Positions 25,052 to 34,369 are shown, counted from the first letter of the stretch. The stretch: 39,188 nt of DNA from Acidobacteriota bacterium (GCA_018268835.1 JAFDVU010000054.1:1-39188), one strand, 5' to 3'. Notes: generated from the letters alone by a model not told the origin. Numbers and translations: made by a program.

Positions 25052-25131
25052 CGGTCAACGCATGTAGGTTCCATATGACGGAATGAGGTGGTCGTATGCC
25101 GGCCCACTACGCTGGCATCGTATCGCGAACA

Positions 25132-25154
25132 GCCCGCAAGCGCAGTTTGCGGGC
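25132..25154. terminator. Hairpin in convergent gap
   Basis: GCCCGCAA (25132-25139) pairs perfectly with TTGCGGGC (25147-25154) across a 7-nt loop. It lies 80 bp after the TerB-like gene, in the 275-bp gap between convergent genes; no T-run is present. Confidence 0.5.
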
Positions 25155-25182
25155 ACACCGCCAGCAAACGACTCGTACAGTT

Positions 25183-25219
25183 GAACCCGTCGCGAGTCGC
25201 CGTCGCCGCAGACGGGTTC
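25183..25219. terminator. Second hairpin in convergent gap
   Basis: GAACCCGTC (25183-25191) pairs perfectly with GACGGGTTC (25211-25219), loop 19 nt. With the hairpin at 25132 it may terminate transcription from both sides. The rest of 25052-25326 shows no gene. Confidence 0.4.
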
Positions 25220-25326
25220 CGCAAGCCCACGTGGCTCTTATCTGAACGACCATCCCTGAGGCCGTTATCCGGCGGCGCGTTAAGAAGTGTTATGCGTCGC
25301 AAGAAGCGCGAAAGCGCGCGCGGGTC

Positions 25327-26175
25327 TCAGTGCGTCATCGCGTAGACAACGTAGTTCACGCCCAGCCGGATGCCCAGGGCGGAGAACTTCTCCGGGTAGT
25401 TGGGATCATCGGCCAACTCCCAACTGTCGCCGACGTCGTTGTTGAAGGTCATCGCGACCATCAGGCGGTTGTGGTCATCGTAGATGCCCATCCAGTGACC
25501 CTTGGTGCCGGCAGCGCGCTGCCACATGCCGCCGCGGCCGCCGCGCAACGCCCACATTCCGAGGATCTGATAGCGGTCGTTGAGGTCGTAGACGGTGTGG
25601 AAGATCGGGTCGCCACTTTCGATTTCGACCACCGGGCGGTCGGGGAAGATCCTGGTCATCGACTCGGCGAAGCGCTGGTATTCGTCGGCGTTCCAAAAGT
25701 CGTCCATATAAATGAAGCCGCCGCGCAGCAGGTATTCACGGACGGTCTTGACCTGCGCATCGGTAAGCAGCCAGTCGCCCATCTCGCCGGCCACCAGCCA
25801 GGGCCAGTTGTAGAAATCGTCGAGGTCGTCGGGGTTGGAGGGTTGCTCCACGCTGCGCGCGTTGATGCGCGTCAGGCGGCGCAGGGCGCCGGCGAAGTGG
25901 CGGTCGGCCCGGGGATAATCCTGCGTCCAGGAAGTCCCGCCCTCGCGCCAGTCCATGCGGCCGAAACGGAATCCACGGGCAAAGCGCGCCTCGGGATGGT
26001 TGGGGTACATCAGCCGCGCCTGAACCCACTCGGCGGGTTGATTCCAGTCCGAGGGCAGCGGAATGTTGTCGTACGGCTCCAGCGACATGTAGACGCGGAA
26101 GGGCTTTTGGGCAAAGAGGGCGCCGATCAAGACCGTCGAGGTACCCAGGACAAGGAGTGCTTTCCTTGAGATCAC
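25327..26175 (-). CDS. Exported DUF4159 protein
   Basis: The 282-residue protein has a signal peptide (LLVLGTSTVLIGALFAQ) and the DUF4159 pattern: ARLMYPNH near the start, the WTQDYPRADRHFAGALRRLT block, LLTDAQVKTVREYLLRGGFIYMDDFW, the GDPIFHTVYDL segment and a C-terminal RLGVNYVVYAMTH. DUF4159 proteins have a class I glutamine amidotransferase-like flavodoxin fold, without a catalytic cysteine here, and are often exported. No function is proven. It converges on the TerB-like gene and stands 91 bp upstream of the GGDEF-like gene stop at 26240, in the same direction. Confidence 0.8.
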   Translation of the reverse strand: MISRKALLVLGTSTVLIGALFAQKPFRVYMSLEPYDNIPLPSDWNQPAEWVQARLMYPNHPEARFARGFRFGRMDWREGGTSWTQDYPRADRHFAGALRRLTRINARSVEQPSNPDDLDDFYNWPWLVAGEMGDWLLTDAQVKTVREYLLRGGFIYMDDFWNADEYQRFAESMTRIFPDRPVVEIESGDPIFHTVYDLNDRYQILGMWALRGGRGGMWQRAAGTKGHWMGIYDDHNRLMVAMTFNNDVGDSWELADDPNYPEKFSALGIRLGVNYVVYAMTH

Positions 26176-26239
26176 GTTTTACAGCCTTTGGTCGAAGCAT
26201 AGCAGATGCGGCGCCGCCCGTGGTCGCCAACGCTCCGTC

Positions 26240-27235
26240 CTACATACCCGGCAGGAAGATGCCGATGCGTTTGAGGATCGCTTCCGGGGTTTCACCGGGC
26301 GCCGTATCCACCACCCCCACGTTCAACTGCAGCGTGGGACGCACCGTCTTGCCGCCGCTCAGGCAGACGTACGGTCCGGACAGGTGTTCGGTGATCCATT
26401 TGCCCAGAGAAACGGCCTCGGGTTGCTTGATCCGCGCCAGTACGACCACCTCCTCCATGGACCATCGAGAGATCACGGAGTTCGGAGGAAGGCAGTTGCC
26501 CAGCCGCTTGGCGAAGGCTCCGGCAAGTTCCTCGGCCACCGGCGCACCGAACTGCGTCTCCGCGCGGTGCAGGCCGCGAATGGTAATCAGCACCAGGCAG
26601 TATTCCCCCGGCGTTGCCTCCCGCAGGCGGCTCTCCATCCCGGCGCGGTTCAGCACCTTGGTCAGGTCCTGCGCCGACGCAATCGCTTCCAGCCGGTCGA
26701 TGCGCTTGTGCAGCATACGGATCTCCATCTGAAACTGCGAGATGGTGAGCTGGTGCTGGCGGCGCATCTGCTCCACACTCTGCTCGATGATACTGGCGGC
26801 GCCGCGCAGAGCCTGTCCGAGCGCGCTCCCCTCGGGGGAGTCGGCCAGTTCGCGCAGGCGATGCACCGTGGAGCGCAGGCGGACTTCGTGCTCGCCATCG
26901 GTCTGCGAAAGCGACTCCAGGATCTCTTCAAGCGCCCGCGCCGTGGACGAAAGCTCGTCGCGCAACCCGTGCAGGTATTTGGTCCCCCTGTCGCGATACT
27001 CGCGAACGATGCTTCGAAACGTCGCGCGGCTCTCCAGCACCGCCGGCATCTCTCCGCTGCTTACGTCGTCGGCCAGCGAGAGCAGGTACTTACGGTACTC
27101 CGCGGTGGCGTCGCTATCCAACTCCACCGCGTAGTTCGCGCAGCTCTTGATGGCGCTGAGATAGCAGTCGAGCAACCCCTCGCGCACCTGGTGTATCCGG
27201 TCCAACTCAGCAAGCGAACTCTGGATCGATATCAT
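26240..27235 (-). CDS. Degenerate GGDEF-domain protein
   Basis: The 331-residue protein has a helical N-terminal half (1-180, coiled-coil tendency around 80-185) and a C-terminal diguanylate-cyclase-like domain starting ASAQDLTKVLNRAGM. The catalytic GGDEF loop is replaced by WSMEE (258-262, in RWSMEEVVVL), and the metal-binding Asp before it is not obvious, so it is unlikely to make cyclic di-GMP. It may bind a nucleotide or act as a scaffold. The start at 27235 has GGAGG five bases upstream; a GTG at 27241 is the alternative. It diverges from the NnrS-like gene. Confidence 0.75.
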   Translation of the reverse strand: MISIQSSLAELDRIHQVREGLLDCYLSAIKSCANYAVELDSDATAEYRKYLLSLADDVSSGEMPAVLESRATFRSIVREYRDRGTKYLHGLRDELSSTARALEEILESLSQTDGEHEVRLRSTVHRLRELADSPEGSALGQALRGAASIIEQSVEQMRRQHQLTISQFQMEIRMLHKRIDRLEAIASAQDLTKVLNRAGMESRLREATPGEYCLVLITIRGLHRAETQFGAPVAEELAGAFAKRLGNCLPPNSVISRWSMEEVVVLARIKQPEAVSLGKWITEHLSGPYVCLSGGKTVRPTLQLNVGVVDTAPGETPEAILKRIGIFLPGM

Positions 27236-27347
27236 GCCCACCTCCGGGCTCGCACGATGAGAATATCGGCAGTTTCCTGGGGTTTCTTTAGGTCCCTGGT
27301 GACGCCAGTCACTGCGGTATTCTCCCTAGACAGCGCACAATTTATTT

Positions 27348-28643
27348 ATGGCAGGGATGCCCACCGAACCCGATCGCGCCCGCGCCCGCGAACTCGGCCT
27401 GCAGCGCGTGCTCTCCGCATGGATCATCGCCGGGATCGTCTTCCTGCTGCTGCCCGGCACCTTTCTGGGCGTCTGGAACCTCATCGCCATCTCCGGGCAA
27501 CACACTGCCGCCCGCATGGATCCGGCGTGGATTCAGGCGCATGGCCACGCCCAGCTATTTGGCTGGATCGGCACCTTCATCATGGGGATCGGCTTCTACT
27601 CGCTGAGCAAAATGGGGATGATCGCGCCCTTCGCCGTCCGGCGCGCGTGGACCGGCTGGACGCTGTGGACCGCGGGTGTGGGGCTGCGCTGGGCCACCAA
27701 TCTGTGGCAGTGGCGGTGGCGCTCGATGCTGCCCGCTTCGGCGGCCCTCGAACTCGCCGCCTTTCTGGTCTTCTTCTTCACCGTCCGCGGACATCGTCCG
27801 GCGGAACCCGCGGCGCGACGCCCGGTGTGGATGGTACTGGTGATGGCCGGCAGCGTCGGCTTCCTGGCCAGCCTGACGGCGAACCTGGCCGCGGCGGTGG
27901 CGAGCGCGGCGGCGGGCATCACCCCGGCGACCGGCCACGCGCTGGATCAGCGCCTGCTGGTCCTGTTCACGTGGGGCTTCCCGGTGCTGACCATCTGGGG
28001 CTTCAGCGCACGCTGGCTCCCGGTGTTCCTCGGGCTGGAGGCACCGGCGGAGCGCACACTGCTCGGGGCGCTGGCCGCGGCCGCGGCGGGCATCCTTGCG
28101 GCCCTCGCCGGATGGCACACGGCTTCCGCCACGATCCTGCTGGGCGCGGCGGCGCTCGGCGGCGCGGCGCTGCGTGTGTTCCGCGCACCGGTGAAGCCGG
28201 CCAAGGTCCTGGGGGTAGACGCCGCCTTTCCACACTTCGTGCGGGTGGCATACGGCTGGCTGGTGGCTTCCTCGGCAATCGCCCTGGGCGCCGCCCTGTG
28301 GGACCGCGCTGGCGGATTGTGGGGCGCCTCCCGCCACGCTCTGACGGTCGGCTTCATGGCCGCAATGGTATTCGCCATCGGACAACGCGTGCTCCCGGCG
28401 TTCTGCGGGATGCGCGTGCTCTACAGCCCGCGGCTGATGTTCGCCTCCGCCGCCCTGCTGAATCTCGGATGCCTGCTGCGCGTGACCTCGGAGATCGGTG
28501 CCTACGAATCCTACCTGCCCGCACTGTGGCCGCTCTTGCCGGTTTCGGCGATCCTCGAACTCACCGCGGTCGCGCTGTTCGCCGCCAACCTGCTGCTGAC
28601 GATGGGGCAGCCCCCCGCCCACCTGGCCGCGATCCGAAAATGA
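27348..28643 (+). CDS. NnrS-like polytopic membrane protein
   Basis: The 431-residue protein is very hydrophobic, about 12 membrane helices. It carries QAHGHAQLFGWIGTFIMGIGFY (first helix pair with His residues) and GQRVLPAFCGMRVLYSP, patterns seen in NnrS, a haem- and copper-containing membrane protein linked to nitric-oxide stress, and related haem-copper-oxidase-like proteins. Function is inferred only. The start may be 27348 or the second Met at 27357; no clear ribosome binding site is seen. It stands apart from its divergent neighbour by 112 bp. Confidence 0.75.
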   Translation: MAGMPTEPDRARARELGLQRVLSAWIIAGIVFLLLPGTFLGVWNLIAISGQHTAARMDPAWIQAHGHAQLFGWIGTFIMGIGFYSLSKMGMIAPFAVRRAWTGWTLWTAGVGLRWATNLWQWRWRSMLPASAALELAAFLVFFFTVRGHRPAEPAARRPVWMVLVMAGSVGFLASLTANLAAAVASAAAGITPATGHALDQRLLVLFTWGFPVLTIWGFSARWLPVFLGLEAPAERTLLGALAAAAAGILAALAGWHTASATILLGAAALGGAALRVFRAPVKPAKVLGVDAAFPHFVRVAYGWLVASSAIALGAALWDRAGGLWGASRHALTVGFMAAMVFAIGQRVLPAFCGMRVLYSPRLMFASAALLNLGCLLRVTSEIGAYESYLPALWPLLPVSAILELTAVALFAANLLLTMGQPPAHLAAIRK

Positions 28644-28846
28644 AGCGCCGGTGGACCGACCTGGTCCGCCATTTCCCCGTAAGTTACTGAAAGCCGGTCG
28701 AACTTTGAACCATCCTGGTCCACGGCGTTTCTCGACATGAGCCACGGCGGCGCGGCCGTACTGTTGTTTCCGTATGCCTATACCGTCCGGCGTGTATAGG
28801 GTTTTCGCGCCCGCTTGCCTAGGCTGGGAGCAGAGGCAGAATCCCC
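28644..28846. promoter_or_regulatory. Upstream region of the compatible-solute operon with inverted repeat
   Basis: No gene is seen in this 203-bp stretch. It contains CCTATAC (28777-28783) repeated inverted as GTATAGG (28794-28800) with a 10-nt spacer, about 47 bp before the GpgS-like gene. Position and symmetry fit an operator, possibly for the NarL-type regulator encoded downstream (inference). Confidence 0.45.
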
Positions 28847-30076
28847 ATGGCAGACTTCTATCAAACCGGGGTGGTCACCACCCTGCACCGGCTCACGCCC
28901 AATCACATCGAGCGCCTGGAAACGGACCTGGAGCGCTTCGCCCGCAACAAGCCCATCGGCCTGGTGCTGCCGGCCCTGTTCTCGGAATTCGAGACCCCCG
29001 CGATGCAGCGCATCGTCCCGGAATTGCGTAAGATCCGCTACCTGCAGCGCATCGTGCTGGTGCTGGCGCGCGCCAACGCGGAGCAGTACGACCGAGCGCG
29101 CGATTTCTTCCGCGATTTCTACACGCCGGTGGACGTCATCTGGATAGACAGCGAGCGCATTCAGGCGCTGTTCGGCATGCTCGAAGAGCGCGGGCTCTCC
29201 GCCGGCGCAGACGGCAAGGGACGCTCCTGCTGGCTGGCCTACGGGTATTTGCTGGCCATGCGCGATTGCGCCATGATCGCGCTGCACGATTGCGACATCG
29301 TCAATTATGACCGCCAACTGCTGGCGCGGCTGTGCTACGCCATCGCCCACCCGCACCTGCCCTACGATTTCTGCAAGGGCTACTACGCGCGAGTCACCGA
29401 CCGGATGCACGGCCGCGTGACGCGTCTCTTCATGATGCCGCTCATCCGCGCGCTGGACGACATGGCCCCGGGCACCCCCTTCCTGCGCTACCTGGACAGC
29501 TTCCGCTACCCGCTGGCCGGCGAGTTCGCGATGGATATCGATCTCGCGCGCGTCAACCGCATCCCTTCCGACTGGGGACTCGAAGTCGGGGTGCTCGCCG
29601 AGGTCTTCCGCAATTGCGCGGTGGCGCGAACCTGCCAGGTGGATCTCACCGACAACTACGAACACAAGCACCAGTCGCTGTCTGCGGAGGACGCAACCCG
29701 GGGTCTGGCGCGCATGGCCACGGACATCGCCAGGAGCCTGTTCACCACCATGGCTTCCGAAGGCGTGGTCTTCAGTTCCGACCACTTCCGCAGCCTGGAG
29801 GTCCGCTACGTCCGCACCGCGCAGGATACCATCGCCCGCTACTACGCCGACGCCATGCTGAACGGGCTCAAGTTCGACCGCCACGGAGAAGAAATGGCGG
29901 TTACGGTATTCGCACGCAGCCTGCGCGCGGCGGCGGCCGAGTTCCTGGAGGAGCCCGGTGGCAGCCTGCTCATTCCCAACTGGAACCGCGTGCTCGCCGC
30001 CATCCCCGAGTTCTTCGACCTGCTGCAGGACGCGGTGGCCAGGGACGCACGGATGGCCGCGGGGCGCGCGGCGTAA
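28847..30076 (+). CDS. gpgS: Glucosyl-3-phosphoglycerate synthase-like glycosyltransferase (GT81)
   Basis: A 409-residue GT-A enzyme. IGLVLPALFSEFETPAM (37-53) is the nucleotide-binding strand, GKGRSCW sits at 123-129, the metal-binding motif is HDCDIV at 147-152, and the stretch GRVTRLFMMPLIRAL followed by FRYPLAGEFAM and DWGLEVGVLAEVF matches the GPG-binding and acceptor-site blocks of mycobacterial GpgS (GRVTEL, PLSGEYA, GYGVEIGLL). The enzyme should transfer glucose from an NDP-glucose to 3-phosphoglycerate. It precedes the GT2 gene by 12 bp, and an MPGP-type phosphatase gene is nearby. Ribosome binding site is weak. Confidence 0.8.
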   Translation: MADFYQTGVVTTLHRLTPNHIERLETDLERFARNKPIGLVLPALFSEFETPAMQRIVPELRKIRYLQRIVLVLARANAEQYDRARDFFRDFYTPVDVIWIDSERIQALFGMLEERGLSAGADGKGRSCWLAYGYLLAMRDCAMIALHDCDIVNYDRQLLARLCYAIAHPHLPYDFCKGYYARVTDRMHGRVTRLFMMPLIRALDDMAPGTPFLRYLDSFRYPLAGEFAMDIDLARVNRIPSDWGLEVGVLAEVFRNCAVARTCQVDLTDNYEHKHQSLSAEDATRGLARMATDIARSLFTTMASEGVVFSSDHFRSLEVRYVRTAQDTIARYYADAMLNGLKFDRHGEEMAVTVFARSLRAAAAEFLEEPGGSLLIPNWNRVLAAIPEFFDLLQDAVARDARMAAGRAA

Positions 30077-30088
30077 GGGAGGCGGCGC

Positions 30089-31423
30089 ATGACGTCGTTC
30101 GCCCTGTCCGAGGATGCCCGGCGCGCCGCGGAAACCATCCGCGGCGCCGATATCGTCATCGGCATCCCCAGCTACAACAACGCGCGCACCATCGGACACG
30201 TGGTGCGCGCGGTATCCGCTGGACTGGCCAAATATTTTTCGCAGATGAGAGCCGTCGTGATCAACTCCGACGGAGGGTCCACCGACCAGACGCGCGACGC
30301 GGTGCTCTCCGCGCGCGTCGAGGACAACCACGTGATGCTGCTGGAAACTCCCATGATGCCCGCGCAGCGCCTCTCCTTCCCGTATCACGGGGTGCCCGGC
30401 AAGGGCAGCGCCTTCCGGCTGGTGTTTGCGATGGCCAAGGAACTCGACGCCAAGGCGTGCGCCGTGGTGGACAGCGACCTGCGCTCGATCACGCCGGAGT
30501 GGATCGACCTGCTGCTGCGCCCCGTGCTCTTCGCCGGCTTCGATTTCGTGGCGCCTTACTACCAGCGCCACAAGTACGACGGCACCATCACCAACAGCAT
30601 CGTCTACCCGCTCACCCGGATGCTCTACGGGGTCAGCGTGCGCCAGCCCATCGGCGGCGAGTTCGGAATTTCCGCGCGCCTGTTGCGCCGCTACCTGGAG
30701 CGCCGGGACTGGGAAACGGACGTGGCGCGCTTCGGCATCGATATCTGGATGACCACGGTCGCCATCGCGGAAGGCTATCGCGTGTGCCAGAGCTTCCTCG
30801 GCGCGAAACTGCACGACGCCAAGGATCCCGGCGCCGACCTTTCCGCGATGCTGGAGCAGGTGGTGGGCAGCGTCTTCATCCTGATGCAGGAGTACGCGCC
30901 GTTGTGGCAGGAACGGCACGGCAGCAAGCCGGCGGAGTTGTTCGGCTTTCGCTTCGACGTCGGGCTGGAGCCGGTCCCTGTAAACGTGGAGCGAATGCTA
31001 CAGGCTTTCCGGCGCGCCTGCACGGACCTGCGCGAGATCTGGCAGACGGTGCTTTCGCCGCACACCCTATCCGCCATCCGTCGGCTGGGAGAGAGCGCCG
31101 ACGGCAATCGCGGGACGTTCCGCCTCGCCGACGAATTGTGGGCCGAAGCAGTGCTGGATTTCGCACTGGCGTATCGCGCCCATCCGCTGGGGCGGGGCCT
31201 GATCCTGCGCTCGCTGACGCCGTTGTACCTGGCGCGGGTGGCGTCCTTCGTCGGCGAGACGGAGCCCCTGGTGGCCGCCGAAGTCGAAGAGAAGATCGAA
31301 GGCCTCTGCCAGACGTTCGAAGCGCTCAAACCCGCGCTGGCCCGGCGCTGGCGCGGTGAGCCGTCCGAGGATGCCGGCGCCGCGGCCGACGCGGAGAAGA
31401 ATACAGCCAACCTGGAGGTATGA
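30089..31423 (+). CDS. GT2-family glycosyltransferase
   Basis: A 444-residue GT-A transferase: IVIGIPSYNNARTIGHVV (22-39), NSDGGSTDQT (59-68), GKGSA (104-108), the DxD motif DSDLRS at 128-133 and the GGEFGISARLL acceptor-site block. The C-terminal 180 residues are helical and family-specific. It starts 12 bp after gpgS and ends 3 bp before the next gene, so it belongs to that operon. A second sugar transfer to glucosylglycerate, as in mannosylglucosylglycerate synthesis, is an attractive but untested guess. Confidence 0.82.
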   Translation: MTSFALSEDARRAAETIRGADIVIGIPSYNNARTIGHVVRAVSAGLAKYFSQMRAVVINSDGGSTDQTRDAVLSARVEDNHVMLLETPMMPAQRLSFPYHGVPGKGSAFRLVFAMAKELDAKACAVVDSDLRSITPEWIDLLLRPVLFAGFDFVAPYYQRHKYDGTITNSIVYPLTRMLYGVSVRQPIGGEFGISARLLRRYLERRDWETDVARFGIDIWMTTVAIAEGYRVCQSFLGAKLHDAKDPGADLSAMLEQVVGSVFILMQEYAPLWQERHGSKPAELFGFRFDVGLEPVPVNVERMLQAFRRACTDLREIWQTVLSPHTLSAIRRLGESADGNRGTFRLADELWAEAVLDFALAYRAHPLGRGLILRSLTPLYLARVASFVGETEPLVAAEVEEKIEGLCQTFEALKPALARRWRGEPSEDAGAAADAEKNTANLEV

Positions 31424-31426
31424 CCC

Positions 31427-32128
31427 ATGCTGGAAACCATGAAAGAAGTGCTGCAGGACGCCCTGGGGCGGCTGCACTACCAAACCACGAACTACCTGCC
31501 GCCGCTGCTGGCGGCGCTCACTCTGCTGCTGGGAGCCTACGTGGCCGCGCTCCTCGTCCGCTGGCTGATCTATCGCATTTTCAAAGGGTGGGCCATCGAC
31601 AAATTCCTGCGCCAGAGCGGCGTGGCTTTCCTGGTGGATCCTTCCGGGCGGCTGCGCGCCACGCGCCTGGCCGCCGAGAGCGCCTACTGGTGCATCCTGT
31701 TCAGCGGCGCGTTACTCGGCGTGAATGTCTTCGGCACGGACCTCGCCAACCAGATCGTGCAGGGGTTCGTGTTCCTGCTTCCCAAGCTGTTCATCGCCGG
31801 CCTGATCCTGCTGGGCGGCACCTGGCTGGGCCAGTACCTGGGTCGCAGCATGCTGGTGTGGGCGGTGAACGAGAATTTTCCCACGCCGCGGCGCCTGGCG
31901 GCTATTGTGCGGATCCTGATCGTGTTCGTGGCGGTGGTGGTGGCGGCGGACCAGCTCAACTTCGCGCGCAGCGTCTTCCTGGCCGCCTTCATCATCTTCG
32001 TCGGCGGCGCGGTGCTCGCGGCCAGCCTGGCGCTGGGACTCGGCGGCGGCGGGATGCGCCGCTTCTTCGAGGAGCGCCGGGAGCGCGTGGAGGATCCCGC
32101 GGAGCGCTCGCTGTGGAGCCACCTGTGA
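31427..32128 (+). CDS. MscS-related membrane protein (conserved TM-helix type)
   Basis: The 233-residue protein has four to five membrane helices: 23-45, 78-98, 107-137, 158-177 and 184-205, including FVFLLPKLFIAGLILLGGTWLG, typical of the conserved TM-helix repeat of MscS-related proteins. The MscS beta-domain is missing, so it is a short TM-helix-only member; channel activity is not shown. Placement inside the solute operon suggests a role in osmotic adjustment. It ends 10 bp before the convergent phosphatase gene. Confidence 0.75.
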   Translation: MLETMKEVLQDALGRLHYQTTNYLPPLLAALTLLLGAYVAALLVRWLIYRIFKGWAIDKFLRQSGVAFLVDPSGRLRATRLAAESAYWCILFSGALLGVNVFGTDLANQIVQGFVFLLPKLFIAGLILLGGTWLGQYLGRSMLVWAVNENFPTPRRLAAIVRILIVFVAVVVAADQLNFARSVFLAAFIIFVGGAVLAASLALGLGGGGMRRFFEERRERVEDPAERSLWSHL

Positions 32129-32138
32129 TGGGCGCAGG

Positions 32139-32936
32139 TCACCGGCGGGTCAACGCAAGCACGGCTTCGTTCCACCCCGCCGGACCGGGCTGCGCGGTGA
32201 CCTCGCCCCGCGGCACGAGCGCCGCGAGCGCGCCCACGCGCGGCGAGCGGATCAACACAGGCGCGGAGACGATCTCGAGGAACGGCGCGTCGTTCGGCGC
32301 GTCGCCCAATCCGATGGTGCGCGGCGCGCCGTGCTGCCGCGCGAAGAGCGCGGTCACGGCCATCACCGCGCGCGCCTTGTCGTTATCCCCGAGGATGTGG
32401 CGGAAGCGACCGCCGCGCGTGGTGCGCAGTCCTTCGCGCTCGATGGCGGCTTCGAGCGCGGTCTCCCGCTGCGGGTCGAGCGTGAGGAACGGCTCATCGT
32501 ACTCGCGCTGCTTGGCGAGTTCCGCCTGCGCGGGCGGCATGCCGCAGAGTTCCGCGACTTCGCCCGCGGCCATCCCGTGAAAGCCGCGCACCCGGCATGC
32601 GGCGGCGCGCGACGCACGCGCCAGCGCCTCCGCCAGACGCGCATACGGCGTGCCCCACTCGAGCACGTCGTATCCCTCACGCCGCGAGCCGCCTTCGATC
32701 GCGAAGGGGAAATATCCGGCGGGCAGGTACGCCGCCCCGCCGTTCTCCACAATGAAGGGATGCCGGTTGCCGGTTTCGCGGCGCCAGTACTCGACCTCGG
32801 CGCGGGTCTTGCTGGTCACCATCACGCAGGGGATGCCGCGGCGGCGCAAGTGGTCGAGCGCCGGACGCGCCGCTTGCCAGGCGTACGTCTCGTGATCGAG
32901 CAGGGTGCCGTCGAGGTCGGTGAATACGAGGTCCAT
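32139..32936 (-). CDS. MPGP-type HAD phosphatase (mannosyl/glucosyl-3-phosphoglycerate phosphatase)
   Basis: The 265-residue HAD enzyme has motif I DLDGT (D7, D9), VTSKTRAEV as motif II, GDNDKARA and motif IV GDAPND (211-216), plus the diagnostic REYDEPF at 144-150, which identifies the MPGP family. It should remove phosphate from the 3-phosphoglycerate product of the GpgS-like enzyme, giving glucosylglycerate or mannosylglycerate. The gene is on the other strand, convergent with the MscS-related gene. ATG at 32936 is preceded by AAGGTGG; the frame extends further but not into conserved sequence. Confidence 0.88.
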   Translation of the reverse strand: MDLVFTDLDGTLLDHETYAWQAARPALDHLRRRGIPCVMVTSKTRAEVEYWRRETGNRHPFIVENGGAAYLPAGYFPFAIEGGSRREGYDVLEWGTPYARLAEALARASRAAACRVRGFHGMAAGEVAELCGMPPAQAELAKQREYDEPFLTLDPQRETALEAAIEREGLRTTRGGRFRHILGDNDKARAVMAVTALFARQHGAPRTIGLGDAPNDAPFLEIVSAPVLIRSPRVGALAALVPRGEVTAQPGPAGWNEAVLALTRR

Positions 32937-33031
32937 GGGGGCCACCTTCACCGTAGCGCGCGGCCGGGCCGGCGGGATCGCGCGCGGACCCGATTTCGCG
33001 TCCAAAATGACTGTATGGAGGCGCTCGCACC

Positions 33032-34369
33032 ATGATGTCCCGCAGTTGGCTGGCCCTCATCGCCGGGTTCGGCACGTTGATCCTGCTGATCGCCCTGCTC
33101 GGTTTCGGCGCGATGCACCGGGCGAGGGCGCTGTACGAAGCCACCGAAACCGCGCACGATGCCTACCTGGAAACCGACGCCGCGCTGCGCGATATCCCCG
33201 CGGAACTCTACCTGGGCGACGTGCTCATCCGCGACTACCTGCTCGATCCTTCGCACCTGATGGCGCCGGCCTATCGCGCGGAGTTGCGCGATCGGCGCGC
33301 GGCCATCCAGCGGCGGCTGGACCTGCTGGCGCAGCGGCTGGGTACGTCCGAACCGGCCCGGCTGCGCCAGTTGCGGCAGGAGATTCGCGCGTACTGGGAA
33401 TCGATCAATCCAATTCTGACCTGGACCCCGCAGCAGAAGGCGGCGCTCAGCGGAATGTTCCTGCGCAGGCAGGTATTGCCGCGCCGCGAGGCGGTGGTGG
33501 CGCTGGCCAAAGAGATCGGCGCGATCAACGTCGCCAACCTGCGCCGCGAGCAGGAGCGCCTGAGCGAGAGCCAGGACCTCTTCCAGGGCTTCCTGCGCGG
33601 AACGGTTCTGATGGCGCTCTCACTGGGCGTAGTGGTGGCTGCGTTGAGCACCGCGCGCGTCGCCCGCCTGGAACGGCGCGGCGAGCACCAGCGCGCGCGC
33701 GCCGAGGACGCCGAAGCGGAACTGCGCCGGCTTTCGCGCCGGCTGGTGCGCGCGCAGGAGGAGGAGCGCCGCTCGCTTTCCCGCGAACTGCACGACGCGG
33801 TGGGCCAGATGCTCTCCGCCATGACCATGGAACTGGGCAACATGCTGTCCTTCGCCGCCTCGCCGGAGAAACTGCGCCCGCGCATCGAGGAGGCGCGCCG
33901 GCTCAACGCCGAAACCATTCGCGAAGTGCGCGAGCTGGCCATGGGGCTGCGCCCGAGCATGCTGGACGAACTCGGCCTCGGCCCCGCGCTGCGCTTTCAG
34001 GGGCGCGAGTTTTCGCGCCGCAGCGGAATTCCCGTCGACGTGCAGGTCGATGGCGACCTGGAGGGCCTGGGCGATGCGCATCGCACCTGTATCTACCGCG
34101 TGGTACAGGAGGCGCTCACCAACTGCGCGCGCCACGCCCGCGCGAAAAGCGTGCGCATCGCGATCTACGGCGGCGGCGGGCAGGTGCGTCTGTCGATCCA
34201 GGATGATGGCACGGGCTTCGATCCGCGCGGCGCATCTTCGCGCGGACTCGGCCTCATCGGCATGCAGGAGCGCGTGCGCGAACTCGGCGGCGTCATCACT
34301 TTCATGTCCCAGCAAGGTAGAGGGACTATCGTGGAAGTAGAAGTCCCGACGGCGGGCGTAACGGAATGA
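33032..34369 (+). CDS. NarL-family sensor histidine kinase
   Basis: The 445-residue kinase has two membrane helices (about 6-26 and 189-207) flanking a 160-residue periplasmic sensor of four-helix type, then HisKA_3 with RELHDAVGQM (His254) and HATPase with MGLRPSMLDELGLGPAL, QEALTNCARHARAKSV and DDGTGFDPRGASSRGLGLIGMQERV. Its signal is unknown; osmotic stress is a guess from context. It overlaps the response regulator start by 4 bp (ATGA). Confidence 0.92.
   Translation: MMSRSWLALIAGFGTLILLIALLGFGAMHRARALYEATETAHDAYLETDAALRDIPAELYLGDVLIRDYLLDPSHLMAPAYRAELRDRRAAIQRRLDLLAQRLGTSEPARLRQLRQEIRAYWESINPILTWTPQQKAALSGMFLRRQVLPRREAVVALAKEIGAINVANLRREQERLSESQDLFQGFLRGTVLMALSLGVVVAALSTARVARLERRGEHQRARAEDAEAELRRLSRRLVRAQEEERRSLSRELHDAVGQMLSAMTMELGNMLSFAASPEKLRPRIEEARRLNAETIREVRELAMGLRPSMLDELGLGPALRFQGREFSRRSGIPVDVQVDGDLEGLGDAHRTCIYRVVQEALTNCARHARAKSVRIAIYGGGGQVRLSIQDDGTGFDPRGASSRGLGLIGMQERVRELGGVITFMSQQGRGTIVEVEVPTAGVTE

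Noticed and set aside
25255..25300. Integron attC-like look (GTTAAGA and GTTATGC near hairpins)
   Set aside because: The short core sites do not fit the attC consensus pairing, and no integrase or cassette array is present.
26384..28690. 768-codon plus-strand open frame
   Set aside because: It is antisense to the GGDEF-like gene and out of frame with the NnrS-like gene; the repetitive Arg/Ala-rich product is typical of a shadow frame.
28778..30919. 713-codon minus-strand open frame
   Set aside because: It is antisense to the GpgS-like and GT2 genes and shows no domain or start signal.
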